Of a stretch of DNA of 64,000 bases, positions 1 through 8,607 are shown one piece after another. A program made the translations under genes and the position numbers. Position 1 is the first letter of the stretch. Every line of letters begins with the position of its first letter. The stretch comes from Arthrobacter jinronghuae (GTDB lineage Bacteria; Actinomycetota; Actinomycetes; Actinomycetales; Micrococcaceae), in NCBI RefSeq assembly GCF_025244825.1, contig NZ_CP104263.1, positions 3,224,001 through 3,288,000 on the forward strand. The letters are read 5' to 3'. The notes under the pieces were generated by a model. It searched no databases. It saw only the letters and a list, made by a program, of their open reading frames with translations, and was not told the origin of the DNA.

Positions 1-498
1 GGCGTGCGCCTCCGGCCGATCAACTTCGAAGTTGTGCTCGGAGCCATAGTCAACGAGCAGCTGCGCGATGATGCTGATGATGTCCGAGACGTCAGGCATC
101 GGTATGGTGTTGAACGCAGCCTGGATCTCACGGCGCCGGTTGTGCTCAGCGATCATCACGCGGAAGTACGCGATTGCCTGTGCGCCAGTGCCGGCCCTAG
201 TCGCCGCGACCAGGGCGCCAACCAGCCGATCCTCAGCGGACCCCTCGCCTGATCCGTCGCGCTGCCGAAGCTCGCGCAACCGCTGCCCGAGCTCCATGCT
301 TCCATGCTGCAGAACAGCTTTGAAGAGCTCGAGCTTGTCCGCGAAGTGCGCGTAGACCGTCGTCTTGGACACTCCTGCCTGAGCGGCCACCGCGTCCATG
401 GATGTGCCGTCATACCCGTTGAGCAGCAACAGTTCAACGGCTGCATCGAGCACCGCGTCGCGCTTGCTGCGCCCACCGCTTCGTTTGGCCCGTGGCAT
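1..498 (-). CDS. TetR-family transcriptional regulator (3' end cut by window edge)
   Basis: The reading frame opens with ATG at 498 (MPRAKRSGGRSKRD) and stays open for 166 codons to base 1, so the C-terminus is missing. Residues about 10-55 form the TetR helix-turn-helix, with the family pattern GVSKTTVYAHFADKLELF. The remainder is helical and would be the ligand-binding domain. An AGGAGAG ribosome site precedes the ATG. The gene is divergent from the flavin monooxygenase at 657, the usual arrangement for a local repressor, and an 11-base motif in the shared control region recurs upstream of the ABC importer at 4900. The ligand cannot be told from sequence. Confidence 0.9.
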   Translation of the reverse strand, partial: MPRAKRSGGRSKRDAVLDAAVELLLLNGYDGTSMDAVAAQAGVSKTTVYAHFADKLELFKAVLQHGSMELGQRLRELRQRDGSGEGSAEDRLVGALVAATRAGTGAQAIAYFRVMIAEHNRRREIQAAFNTIPMPDVSDIISIIAQLLVDYGSEHNFEVDRPEAHA

Positions 499-574
499 TC
501 GGCTCTCCTCTGTATACGCTCCGACTCAACCCGCACACCTGCGGGTTGCCGCTCATCGCCATCCTATGCTCTGG

Positions 575-588
575 ACCGACCAGTACGG
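575..588. promoter_or_regulatory. Candidate TetR operator between regulator and monooxygenase
   Basis: Bases 576-588 read CCGACCAGTACGG, an imperfect palindrome with CCG and CGG arms as in many TetR operators. Bases 575-585 (ACCGACCAGTA) occur exactly again at 4970-4980, upstream of the ABC importer. A second GTAC-A-GTAC palindrome lies at 622-630. Both are seen in the sequence; binding by the adjacent TetR protein is inferred. Confidence 0.45.
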
Positions 589-656
589 AAAGACATGCAT
601 GGACAACTTGCGCACTGATCCGTACAGTACACCCCAGCCATACAGACGGAGATGAC

Positions 657-1988
657 ATGACTGACACGATTCCCCAGCCACCTGACGAGCTGACTCCGGG
701 CCTCCCCCCGGGGCCTCCCCCTGAGCGGTCAACCCCTCTGGATGCACCGGCATCCAGGTACCTCAGCGCGGAGGGGAAGCGGCTCGCAGCCGGAGTGCGC
801 ACCCTCCAGAACCGCATTCGGGAGCTCGCCCCCGAGGCCGAGCGCCGCGGCCGACTCAGCCCGGAGATTGTCGAGGCCTTCACCGAGCTTGGCCTCTACC
901 GCGCCTGTGCCCCCATCGAGTACGGCGGCTCCGCTCTGGGTGCCCGCGACATCGCTGAGATTGCGCGGGCACTGGGACGAGGCGACGCCGCGGCAAACTG
1001 GACCTTCTTCGTCGGCACCAGCCTCCGTATGGTCAGCACCTTCCCCAAGCCCTTGGTAGACGAACTCTACAGCCGGCAGCAGGGCCATATCGGCCCGCTG
1101 GCCGCCGGGGGTTCGACGTTCGCTGCCGTGACGGGCAAGGCGGTCAGAGTGGAAGGGGGATGGAACGTTGAGGGTAAGTGGACCTACGTATCGGGAAATC
1201 ACGACGCCGCCTGGCTTTTCGGCGGTGCCGCATGGACGGACGGAAACCGCAGCGGCCATGCATTATTCATGATGGACCCAGCCGACATCGAACCGGTTGA
1301 TGACTGGCACGTGGCCGGCATGATGGCGTCCGACTCCAACTCCATCACCACAACCAAGCCGATGTTCGTGCCCGACCACCGCTTCATCGATATGTCAGAG
1401 CTCCCGATGCACCTGGACAGTGCAGCGGAACGGTTCGCCGGTCTTGCCTACCAGGCGAAGACACGGGCATCCATGATGACCGCAACGGTATTGAACATGG
1501 CCGCCCTGGTCGGCATGGCCGAGGGCGCCCTGGAGGTGTTCCAGGAGCTCGCGCAAAAACGGAAGCCGTTCAGCCCGCCCTACGACACGATTGCCGAAAT
1601 GGCATCGAGCCAGGTCGCAGCCGGTAAGGCAAAGGCGCTTCTCGGCGTTGCGGGCGCGACCGTGCTCCAGTATGCGGACGAGATCGACCATCTCGCGGTT
1701 CGCGGCGAAGACTACACCGGCGACGAGGAAGCGCAGGGCTGCACCGACCTCGCCTTCGCCGGCCAGCTGGCGAAGGACGCGATCGACCTCCTCCTGCGCA
1801 TCCTGGGGTCGTCAGGCATGGCACTGTCCAACCCCCTCCAGCGTTACTCGCGCGACTCGGGCGTCATACTCTCCCACGGTGCAATGCGTCTCGAATCCCT
1901 TGCGGAGATCAGTGGCCGCCGGCTCCTCGGACAGCCCCCGTTCAAGATGTTCGCCGGTGGACTGCAGGACAAGGGTGCGCAGAAGTAA
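657..1988 (+). CDS. Flavin-dependent monooxygenase, acyl-CoA dehydrogenase fold (HpaH/DszC-like)
   Basis: A 443-residue protein starting at ATG 657 behind an ACGGAG ribosome site; an upstream in-frame start at 492 would run across the control region and lacks a ribosome site. The first 40 residues are Pro-rich. The rest has the acyl-CoA dehydrogenase fold: N-terminal helices with an EYGGSALG segment, a central beta domain around VEGKWTYVSGNHDA, and a C-terminal helical domain. This arrangement is typical of two-component, reduced-flavin-using oxygenases such as 4-hydroxyphenylacetate hydroxylase C2 or DszC rather than true acyl-CoA dehydrogenases. No flavin reductase gene is adjacent, so FMNH2 would have to come from elsewhere. 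Substrate unknown. Confidence 0.8.
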   Translation: MTDTIPQPPDELTPGLPPGPPPERSTPLDAPASRYLSAEGKRLAAGVRTLQNRIRELAPEAERRGRLSPEIVEAFTELGLYRACAPIEYGGSALGARDIAEIARALGRGDAAANWTFFVGTSLRMVSTFPKPLVDELYSRQQGHIGPLAAGGSTFAAVTGKAVRVEGGWNVEGKWTYVSGNHDAAWLFGGAAWTDGNRSGHALFMMDPADIEPVDDWHVAGMMASDSNSITTTKPMFVPDHRFIDMSELPMHLDSAAERFAGLAYQAKTRASMMTATVLNMAALVGMAEGALEVFQELAQKRKPFSPPYDTIAEMASSQVAAGKAKALLGVAGATVLQYADEIDHLAVRGEDYTGDEEAQGCTDLAFAGQLAKDAIDLLLRILGSSGMALSNPLQRYSRDSGVILSHGAMRLESLAEISGRRLLGQPPFKMFAGGLQDKGAQK

Positions 1989-2009
1989 CCGGCACGGTAA
2001 ACGCTGACC

Positions 2010-2041
2010 GTCCCGGGTGGAGCTTTCATTCCACCCGGGAC
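2010..2041. terminator. Bidirectional hairpin terminator
   Basis: A perfect 12-bp stem (GTCCCGGGTGGA at 2010-2021 against 2030-2041) with an 8-nt loop lies between the convergent monooxygenase and ABC ATPase genes. There is only a weak T-rich tail, so the structure is clear but the termination role is inferred. Confidence 0.65.
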
Positions 2042-2106
2042 CGCGCTTTCAGGGCTACAGCCGTGGAGCGGAAGCACGTCTGCCCAGCTTCCGCTCTGCG
2101 TTCAGC

Positions 2107-2883
2107 TCAGGACTCCAGGACACCCTCTTGGACGGAGGCGCCCGTGATCCAGCCGATAACGCTTTCCTTGTCGACTGACCCCGTCGCAGTGTCTGCCACC
2201 TTGCGCCCGCGGTTGAGGACGACGGTGCGGTCGGACACGGCGAAGGCGAGTGGAAGGTTGTGGGTGACTACGACAATCGAGGTGCCGCGCGCAGCGAGGG
2301 TCTTGATGAGCTCCTCGACGAGTTCGGTCTGCTCGTGTCCGAGCGCAGCCGTCGGCTCATCCATGAGGAGGATGCCCTGCTCGGGCAAGCGCGCGCTTGC
2401 CCGAGCAATGGCGATAACCTGGCGCTGCCCACCGGACAGCATCTCGACGGGGCGGGTCACCGGCGCCGTCCGGATGCCCAACTCGTCGAGTTCGCGCTCC
2501 GATTCACGCCGCATCGCCTTGTGGTCGAGGAACCCGAGCCACCCGAGAGGCCCACGCATGAGTTGCTCCCGGCCCAGGGTGAGGTTCCCGGCGATATCCA
2601 TCGCCTCCACCAGTGCGAGGTCCTGATACACCATCTGGACACCGGCACCGGAAGCATCCCTCGGCGACTTGAAATCCACCGGGCGCCCGTGCACGAGGAT
2701 CTGCCCCGAACTGGGGCTGTGCGCACCCGACATGACTTTCAGCAGCGTCGACTTGCCGGCACCGTTGTCGCCCAACAGCGCGACTACCTCACCTGCATGG
2801 ACGGTCAGGGACACTCCCTCCAGGGCACGGGCATATCCGTAGTGGACCGAGATGTCCTTCAGTTCCAATGCGGCGTCACTCAT
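2107..2883 (-). CDS. ABC importer ATP-binding protein, single-domain CUT2 (FrcA-like)
   Basis: A 258-residue cytoplasmic ATPase. Walker A is GDNGAGKST, the signature is LSGGQRQ and Walker B is ILLMDEPT, with the switch histidine in VVVTHN. It carries one nucleotide-binding domain, unlike the double-domain RbsA, so it matches the FrcA type. ATG at 2883 is chosen because AGAGGAA precedes it; it overlaps the permease stop by 4 nt, indicating translational coupling. A longer frame reaching 3219 would overlap the permease heavily. Forms an importer with the two genes upstream. Confidence 0.88.
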   Translation of the reverse strand: MSDAALELKDISVHYGYARALEGVSLTVHAGEVVALLGDNGAGKSTLLKVMSGAHSPSSGQILVHGRPVDFKSPRDASGAGVQMVYQDLALVEAMDIAGNLTLGREQLMRGPLGWLGFLDHKAMRRESERELDELGIRTAPVTRPVEMLSGGQRQVIAIARASARLPEQGILLMDEPTAALGHEQTELVEELIKTLAARGTSIVVVTHNLPLAFAVSDRTVVLNRGRKVADTATGSVDKESVIGWITGASVQEGVLES

Positions 2884-3926
2884 CGTGTTCCTCTTTTCGC
2901 GCCGTCGTCGCCACTGGCGAGAAGGAGCTTTGACGTTGTGTTTGCCGTCCACATGTTCAGTCCGAGACCGCCGACCAGCAGCACGCCCGTCACCACCGAA
3001 GACCAGTCCGCCGGCACCTTCGCCAGCAACAGTCCGGCAGAGATCGTCGCTACCACAATCACGCCGAGACCGACCCTGGGGAGGCTCCCCCGCCCACCGA
3101 CGAACGGCACCCCCGCCAGCGCAACAGCTGTCATTGCGGTGAAGACGGTGCCCACGCTGGCGCTCGGGACCGCGGTCGTGATGTACGCCGCCGTCACGAT
3201 TCCTCCGAGGGCTGCGCACAGACCCGAGATCGCGAAGCCGAGGATGCGGTACCAGTTAACCGCGATGCCGACGCGGCGGGCGGCCTCGGCGCTGCCGCCG
3301 ACGGCCAGCAGACGTGTCCCCCCGCGGGTGAAATTGAGGAACACAGTGAGGATAATGAAGAGGACCACCGCGATGTACACCGGTGCGGGAATGCCGAAGT
3401 ATGTCCGCGTTCCCATGAACACCAGCTGGGTGAGCCCCGAGATGTTGTAACTGCCGGCGATCAGGAGCGATGCACCGCTGAGCACGCTGAGCATGGCGAT
3501 GGTGACGATGAGGGGATTGAACCCCCGGAGTACGACCACGGCGTTGACAAGACCCACGACGAGTCCCACCAGCAAGCCGCACATGATAGCCGCCCCCACC
3601 GGCAGCCCCTCCTGAAGGAGGCGCCCGGTGACGACGCCGGCCAATGCGGCTGTGCCAGGCACCGAGAGGTCCAGCACTCCCGTCATGATCCCCACAGCGA
3701 CACCCGCGGCGAAGATGCTCGCGATCGCTGCCGCGTTCAATATCGAGATAGCGGTGGGCAGGGTGAGGAAGTACGGTGCCCCCCAGAACGCGAAGACGGC
3801 GATGATCGCGAGGAAGAGTGCCAGGAGGCCTTGGTCACGGATCAGGAGCAGCCCACGGATCTTCCACGGCAGGGCGTTGTTCGGCGAGAGCTGACTCACC
3901 GTGTCGGCCCGGGTAACAAGCGCCAT
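2880..3926 (-). CDS. ABC importer permease, RbsC/FrcC family
   Basis: A 348-residue very hydrophobic protein with about nine or ten membrane segments and the BPD_transp_2 pattern, including the conserved loop ALAGVPFVGGRG near the C-terminal third, as in RbsC and FrcC. It would form the membrane channel of the importer. The start lies 2 nt beyond the stop of the binding-protein gene, and its stop overlaps the ATPase start by 4 nt, so the three genes form one transcript in the order binding protein, permease, ATPase. The substrate class (sugar, polyol or another small molecule) is not decided by the sequence. Confidence 0.87.
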   Translation of the reverse strand: MALVTRADTVSQLSPNNALPWKIRGLLLIRDQGLLALFLAIIAVFAFWGAPYFLTLPTAISILNAAAIASIFAAGVAVGIMTGVLDLSVPGTAALAGVVTGRLLQEGLPVGAAIMCGLLVGLVVGLVNAVVVLRGFNPLIVTIAMLSVLSGASLLIAGSYNISGLTQLVFMGTRTYFGIPAPVYIAVVLFIILTVFLNFTRGGTRLLAVGGSAEAARRVGIAVNWYRILGFAISGLCAALGGIVTAAYITTAVPSASVGTVFTAMTAVALAGVPFVGGRGSLPRVGLGVIVVATISAGLLLAKVPADWSSVVTGVLLVGGLGLNMWTANTTSKLLLASGDDGAKRGTR

Positions 3927-3928
3927 AT

Positions 3929-4900
3929 TCAGTTACCGCCCGTAGCCTTAACCGGAGTCTCGATGATCCCGCCCTGGGATGTGGGGTCAGAGATCAGGCG
4001 AATGAGGTCTGCTCCGGCCTCGTCAACGGCGCTGGAGTAGTCCCAGCTGACGACAGCCGTGATGTCTCCGGCCTCCTGCGCGGCCACGGCCCCGTCACCG
4101 CCGCCGCCGGCCACGATGCAGGCCGGGGTCTTGTTGGCAGCCTTGAAGGCACCCGCCGCACCGAGCGCGGTCTCGTCGCTCGCCGCAATGATGACGTTCG
4201 CATCGGGGTTGGCGATGAGGAGCTGCGAGACGGTGGTCTGTGCACTCGAAATGTCCGCAGCCTCGCCGGTCGCGACGATGGGGACGTCCGGGGCTCCGGC
4301 TGCAAAGGAATTCTCGATGGCACCGATGACCTGCTCTGTGCCGCCGGCGGCGTCAGGCGGCATCAGGAACAGCGCCTCGCGCCCTTCGCCGTCAACGGCG
4401 CACTTCGCTGCGGTGTCGCCGATCATCGTCCCGTACTTCATGAAGTCCGGCTCGTCGAACGCAATTCCCGGCTGAGGCCCCTCCAACCCGACCGACATGG
4501 GCGGACCCTCCACAACCACGGGAATCTTCGCCGCCTGCAGCGCCGCGAGGCTCTGAGCGGCGGTCTCAGGCGCCACGGGCATGATCCACGCCCCCACGAT
4601 GCTGCGCGTGTCGATGGCCTGCTGAATCTGCTGGGCCTGCTTCACCGCGTCGAAGCCCGCGTCCTGGATGGTGACGGTGTAACCCTCACCCTCGAAGTAC
4701 TCGACCACGCCGTCGGCTAGCGCCGCGACGACGTCGATCTGGGAGGACGGAGTGAAGAAGGCAATCTCTCCCTTCGACTCAGCGCCGGCGGAACCGGCGG
4801 GCTCGGCAGCCGCTTCCTCGGATGCGGCGCATCCGGGAAGGGTCAACAGGCTGACCGCGAGCGCGGTGCCTGCGATTGTGAGGACGCGAGTATTCTTCAT
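3929..4900 (-). CDS. ABC importer substrate-binding lipoprotein (Peripla_BP_4 class)
   Basis: A 323-residue protein from ATG 4900, preceded by AAGGAGA at good spacing. The N-terminus has a basic start, a hydrophobic stretch and a lipobox LPGC with the lipidated Cys at residue 24, so it is tethered outside the membrane. The mature part follows the ribose-binding-protein type I fold, with segments such as IMPVAPETAAQSLAALQAAK and VIIAASDETALGAAGAFKAA. It captures substrate for the permease at 2880 and the ATPase at 2107. Though this family usually binds sugars, several relatives bind other ligands, and the shared operator with the monooxygenase suggests a link to its substrate. Confidence 0.87.
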   Translation of the reverse strand: MKNTRVLTIAGTALAVSLLTLPGCAASEEAAAEPAGSAGAESKGEIAFFTPSSQIDVVAALADGVVEYFEGEGYTVTIQDAGFDAVKQAQQIQQAIDTRSIVGAWIMPVAPETAAQSLAALQAAKIPVVVEGPPMSVGLEGPQPGIAFDEPDFMKYGTMIGDTAAKCAVDGEGREALFLMPPDAAGGTEQVIGAIENSFAAGAPDVPIVATGEAADISSAQTTVSQLLIANPDANVIIAASDETALGAAGAFKAANKTPACIVAGGGGDGAVAAQEAGDITAVVSWDYSSAVDEAGADLIRLISDPTSQGGIIETPVKATGGN

Positions 4901-4949
4901 TGAATCTCCTTGTGCACAGGGGCAGCATTGCCTGCGAAAGACACCAGAC

Positions 4950-4980
4950 ATTATCGGTTTCTGCACTGTACCGACCAGTA
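4950..4980 (-). promoter_or_regulatory. Promoter and candidate operator of the ABC importer
   Basis: On the minus strand a -10 hexamer GATAAT (4955-4950) lies 17 nt from a weak -35 CTGGTC (4978-4973). The 11-base motif at 4970-4980, identical to that at 575-585, covers this -35. The sequence match is seen; repression by the TetR protein at 498 is inferred. Confidence 0.45.
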
Positions 4981-5745
4981 GCCTAATGCGCAATACCCCC
5001 ACCCGGCGGCGCCCAAGCCTCTTCTCCCTCCAGACATGAATGTCTGCGACTGCAGCAGCGGCGGGATGCTGCGGGCAACTCGTTGATCGCGGGCGGCCGG
5101 AACCCACCAAGCAACCCCTGCCGTCACATCCTTCACCACCGCAGAGACCCCAAAGCGGAACGGTTTCGCAACGGTTTCTGGATGGAGTTTGCCTGGCCCG
5201 GAGGACGTACTGGATGGGTTTACTGGGAGATGGGTTCCAAGATCGGCCGAGGGGCCCGCAGCCTTCCGACCCCGTCCGCCAGGAAAGTCAAAACCGCTCT
5301 AATGAAGCTTCGTCCCATGTACATGGGCGTATACAGAAGCGCCATCTACCCCCGGCCCAGGTGTCGAAGAAATCCTCGTCCAATGAATAGAAGTGTCGCG
5401 GGGACGATGCAGAGCGCCAAAGAATAACGGGGGCCAGCGGCATCTACTGAGCAGGTAACGGGGTTATTCCGCGCGGATACGCCCGTTATCTACTCAGTAG
5501 ACCGTTTGCACGCGCAAATTGCTTCGTCTCCGCTCGCTTCCGGGCTACGCCGCTTCCCGGCCTCGCATCCACAGGACCATGTCCATAGCGCGGAGCCGGG
5601 AAATTGGGTGGTGCCGGCGATTGCGGGCCATCAGCTTGCCCGCCCGCGTCTGCCCCCCTGCCCTCCGTCTTTCCTGAACCAGGAGTGTACAGATTCCGGC
5701 CCACCAATCCCGGTTGGCCCGCCCCTGTCCCCTAGAGTGATCGCC
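4981..5745. other. Long intergenic region without a supported gene
   Basis: No convincing gene is seen in these 765 bases. A frame at 5083-5427 could start with TTG, or at an internal ATG near 5180, but it has no ribosome site, weak third-position GC and no recognised family. The stretch does hold the hairpin repeat at 5444-5500 and, at its right end, the -10 hexamer of the next gene. It may be the remnant of a decayed gene. Confidence 0.5.
5444..5500. repeat. Long hairpin repeat, copy A
   Basis: Arms CTACTGAG (5444-5451) and CTCAGTAG (5493-5500) continue inward through GTAACGGG and CCCGTTAT to a TCCGCGCGGA core, giving a nearly continuous stem. The same architecture and much of the sequence recur at 30244-30300 and 30490-30548, about 25 kb away, so this is a dispersed palindromic element in intergenic positions. 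Confidence 0.75.
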
Positions 5746-6294
5746 ATGGACTCGCCGCCCCAAATTGCCCTCATTGCGTTCACTGCCCTCGTCATATGCA
5801 TCGGTCCCGCCCTGCTCGTGCCGGGTGTTCTCGCATATTCCGGCCGCTGGACGTCTTGGGTAGGCCCCTCCGGCCCCAAGTCGACGGCAAAGCACTCCCG
5901 GCTGGGTTTCATGATGTTCTGGGCCGGCGCGCCGATGACCGTGATGGATGTTCTCCTCGGACTGGAGGCACTGGGGGTGGACGCCTCCGTGACAAGGGAT
6001 CTCGGCCTGGCTCCTTTTATGTTGTGCGTGCCCATAGCGATGATGCACGTCTTTTTCCTCCCAAAGGTCCTCCGGCCCCTCCTGCTGCCTCAGTGGTACC
6101 GGGACTGGGAGGACCCGATCAACGAGCGCGACGACCGGGAGGCGGAAGTGCGCCGTGCCAGACGCAAGCGCCTCCGGAAACTGCCCCGGGCTGAAAGACG
6201 CCGGATCCGGCTTCAGGAAAAGGGCCCGCTTGAACCCTGGATAGTCGTCGAGGTTGATCAGAAGGTTATTTGGGAAAAAACCTCGCGCTACTAG
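5746..6294 (+). CDS. Hypothetical membrane protein
   Basis: A 182-residue protein starting at ATG 5746. Three or so hydrophobic segments are visible (residues about 6-28, 55-72 and 85-108), followed by a strongly basic region of alternating Arg, Lys and Glu (about 125-165) that should be cytoplasmic. I recognise no family. There is no ribosome site; instead a -10 hexamer TAGAGT at 5733-5738 sits 7 nt before the ATG, suggesting a leaderless transcript. The 3' end overlaps the convergent DoxX-like gene by 4 nt. Coding status is supported by the transmembrane pattern and the clean start. Confidence 0.6.
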   Translation: MDSPPQIALIAFTALVICIGPALLVPGVLAYSGRWTSWVGPSGPKSTAKHSRLGFMMFWAGAPMTVMDVLLGLEALGVDASVTRDLGLAPFMLCVPIAMMHVFFLPKVLRPLLLPQWYRDWEDPINERDDREAEVRRARRKRLRKLPRAERRRIRLQEKGPLEPWIVVEVDQKVIWEKTSRY

Positions 6295-6749
6295 CCCTTC
6301 AGCCCCGCCCGCAGCGCCTTCCACGCACCGGTGGACCAGAGTGCCCACAGCACCAGTGGCGGCTGGAAGAACAGCCGGGCCAGTCGGGCGCCGTCGGACT
6401 CCAGACCGAATGCGTCCGTATGCGTCACGTACTGGGAAATGTTGCCCGGAAAGATCGCGATGAAGAACGCAGCCGCAGCCAGGCCCACCGGCACCCGCCG
6501 CTTCCGCAGCAGGATCAGGGCCGCGCCCAGGCTGATTTCGGCCACGCCGGAGAACAGCACCACGGCGTCCTCGTTCAGCGGGACCCAGTCCGGCACCTGC
6601 GCCTGGAATTCCTGCCGGGCAAAGGTCAGGTGCGAGGTGCCGGCGAAGGCCAGGAACGTCCCAAGTCCGACGGCGGCCCAGCGGCGTGGTTTCGACGTCG
6701 GCGGCGCGGGGCGGGCGGCAAGGGCAAGGACCTTCTTCAGGGCGGACAT
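6291..6749 (-). CDS. DoxX-like small membrane protein
   Basis: A 152-residue protein with four predicted membrane segments and the DoxX-like layout: a GTSHLTF segment after the first helix, VVLFSGVAEISLGAALIL as the second, a basic turn, then AAAAFFIAIFPGNISQYV. DoxX relatives are inner-membrane proteins of poorly defined, sometimes redox-linked, role. The ATG at 6749 has no ribosome site, but TAGCGT lies 7 nt upstream on the minus strand, so it is another leaderless candidate. It converges with the membrane protein gene on its left. Confidence 0.7.
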   Translation of the reverse strand: MSALKKVLALAARPAPPTSKPRRWAAVGLGTFLAFAGTSHLTFARQEFQAQVPDWVPLNEDAVVLFSGVAEISLGAALILLRKRRVPVGLAAAAFFIAIFPGNISQYVTHTDAFGLESDGARLARLFFQPPLVLWALWSTGAWKALRAGLKG

Positions 6750-6808
6750 GTGCCCGACGCTACACCCCTGCCCCGAACGCCCGCAGGAGCCGGGCGCACC
6801 GCGGCCGC

Positions 6809-7984
6809 CTAGGTGAGCCGGTTGTAGGCCAGCTGCGCCAGGGCGGCGGCCTGGTCCCCCAGCACCGAGTCATCAAAAACCACCCGGGGCGAATGGTTCC
6901 AGGCGGCGGTGACCGGATTGACCGACGGCGGCGTCGCACCGAGGAAGATGAAGGTGCCGGGGACCTCGTTGAGCACCAGCGAAAAGTCCTCCGATCCCAT
7001 CAGCGGATCGCGGGATTCCAGCACCCGGTCCTCGCCGAAGATCTGCCGCAGCCCGGTGACGGCTTCCCGGGTCCGGTCGGGATCGTTGCAGGTGACGGGG
7101 TAGCGGATGGTGAAGTCCACCTCCGCGCTGCAGCCGTGCGCGGCGGCGATGCCCTCGGCGAGCGCCTTGGATTCCACGATCACCCGGTCCAGGGATTCCT
7201 CCGAGAGGGTACGGACCGAGGCGCCGAGGCTGGCCGTATCCGGGATGACGTTGATCGCTTCCCCTGCGGAAAGCTGGGTCACGGTAAGCACGATCGGGTC
7301 GAAGGCGGAGAACCGGCGGGTGGCCATGGTCTGCAGCGCCGTGGCGATTTCGGTGAGGGCCGGAACGGGGTCGATGGCCGTCTGCGGCTGCGAGCTGTGC
7401 CCGCCGGAGCCCTTCACGGTGATCCGCAGTTCGTTCGCGCCGGCCATCAGCGTGCCGGGCTTGGTGCGGAAGACTCCCAGCGGGCCGGGCCGGACGTGGA
7501 TGCCGTAGGCGGCTACGGGACGTTCCCCCGCGGCGTCGAGCACTCCCTCGTCAATCATCAGGCTCGCGCCGTCGTGGCCCTCCTCCCCTGGCTGGAACAT
7601 AAAGATCACGTTGCCGGAGAGGTCCTGCTGCTGGGCGCTGAGCAGCCGGGCAGCGCCGACCAGGCCGGCGACGTGCAGGTCATGGCCGCAGGCGTGCATG
7701 GCGCCGTTGGTGGAGGCATAGTCCAGATCGGTCAGCTCGCTCACCGGCAGCGCGTCCATATCCCCGCGCAGCAGGACGGTGGGCCCGGGCTCGGCGCCGC
7801 GGAGCACGGCGACCACGGAGGTGGTCTTCACGCCCAGGGTGATTTCCAGGCCCAGTCCCTCAAGGGCGGCGAGGACCTTTTCCTGGGTGCGGGGCAGGTT
7901 GATTCCGGTCTCCGGATCCCGGTGCAGCTCCCGCCGCAGGGCCACCAGTTCAGGCAGGATCGCCTGTGCTTCCTGTACAAACAT
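6809..7984 (-). CDS. M20-family amidohydrolase (hippurate or N-acyl-amino-acid hydrolase type)
   Basis: A 391-residue metallo-hydrolase. The M20D layout is plain: LRRELHRDPE near the N-terminus, GDMDALP at 74-80, the metal motif HACGHD at 97-102 and QPGEEG at 131-136 with the catalytic glutamates. A dimerisation domain follows (about 180-295) and the last metal ligand would be the His in the MGSEDF-containing C-terminal region or nearby. Members release acyl groups from N-acylated amino acids in the cytoplasm. AGGA stands 9 nt before ATG 7984. It appears to be a single-gene unit; the exact acyl substrate cannot be read. Confidence 0.88.
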   Translation of the reverse strand: MFVQEAQAILPELVALRRELHRDPETGINLPRTQEKVLAALEGLGLEITLGVKTTSVVAVLRGAEPGPTVLLRGDMDALPVSELTDLDYASTNGAMHACGHDLHVAGLVGAARLLSAQQQDLSGNVIFMFQPGEEGHDGASLMIDEGVLDAAGERPVAAYGIHVRPGPLGVFRTKPGTLMAGANELRITVKGSGGHSSQPQTAIDPVPALTEIATALQTMATRRFSAFDPIVLTVTQLSAGEAINVIPDTASLGASVRTLSEESLDRVIVESKALAEGIAAAHGCSAEVDFTIRYPVTCNDPDRTREAVTGLRQIFGEDRVLESRDPLMGSEDFSLVLNEVPGTFIFLGATPPSVNPVTAAWNHSPRVVFDDSVLGDQAAALAQLAYNRLT

Positions 7985-8240
7985 GCTTGAAGTCCTGTCA
8001 TCTACGCTGATGGCCGGCCGCCGTTCGGGCTGCCGCTACCTACGCAGTAAATCACTCCTTCGCCTCCAGCACAGCCTTGCAGACAGTCCGGCGCAGCCGG
8101 GCGGTAATAGTCGGGACCAACGCCTTAGGACGCCGGTCCCACCGCCTGCCCGCCACGCGTCCATGGGTACTTCTCCCCATGGACGTTATTGACCACCCCG
8201 AGGTTATGTATAGTGACCGCACATAAAGGGGGGGAAGGGA

Positions 8241-8603
8241 ATGTCTTACGACATAGATGTTCCGTCGTTGCAGGCCATACTGATGGCTGTGGCCACGGAG
8301 GGCACGGCGCTCCACGACGCCGTCAACGCAGCCAAAACCGGCGGGGATGACACCGCTGGCCAGTTCGGTACCGCAACGGAAGTGGCGGAAGCCTTTACCT
8401 CGTTCTGGACTCCGCGCGCCGACGTGGGCCAGAGGATATCCAGCCTGGTCTTCCGGAAGGCAGAGACAGTTGCCGTGGCTACCCAGGCATTTCTGGTCGG
8501 AGACGATGAGATGCACTACAACGCCCACAGCATCATGACGCGGGTAGACACCGGCTATGTTCCCCCGCTTTTCCGCCCCCAACCGCTGACCCCGTTGGAC
8601 TAG
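8241..8603 (+). CDS. Small WXG100-like (DUF6507-type) protein
   Basis: A 120-residue protein with a very strong purine-rich ribosome site just before ATG 8241. It opens with SYDIDVPSLQAIL and is mostly helical, about the size of ESX/WXG100 substrates, and looks like the DUF6507 group that accompanies actinobacterial secreted proteins. A tryptophan sits mid-protein in the segment FTSFWTPR. It lies 4 nt before a large DUF1023 hydrolase and in the same unit as a lipoprotein. By analogy it may be co-secreted with, or act as chaperone for, the hydrolase; no ESX ATPase is in the window. Confidence 0.65.
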   Translation: MSYDIDVPSLQAILMAVATEGTALHDAVNAAKTGGDDTAGQFGTATEVAEAFTSFWTPRADVGQRISSLVFRKAETVAVATQAFLVGDDEMHYNAHSIMTRVDTGYVPPLFRPQPLTPLD

Positions 8604-8607
8604 CGCC

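Noticed and set aside
156..536. A 126-codon minus-strand frame over the TetR gene
   Set aside because: It lies in a different minus-strand frame from the TetR protein, whose frame starts at 498 and shows a clear helix-turn-helix.
5083..5427. Possible 114-residue protein in the gap after the ABC importer
   Set aside because: Start is TTG without a ribosome site, third-position GC is low for this DNA and no family is recognisable; possibly a gene remnant.
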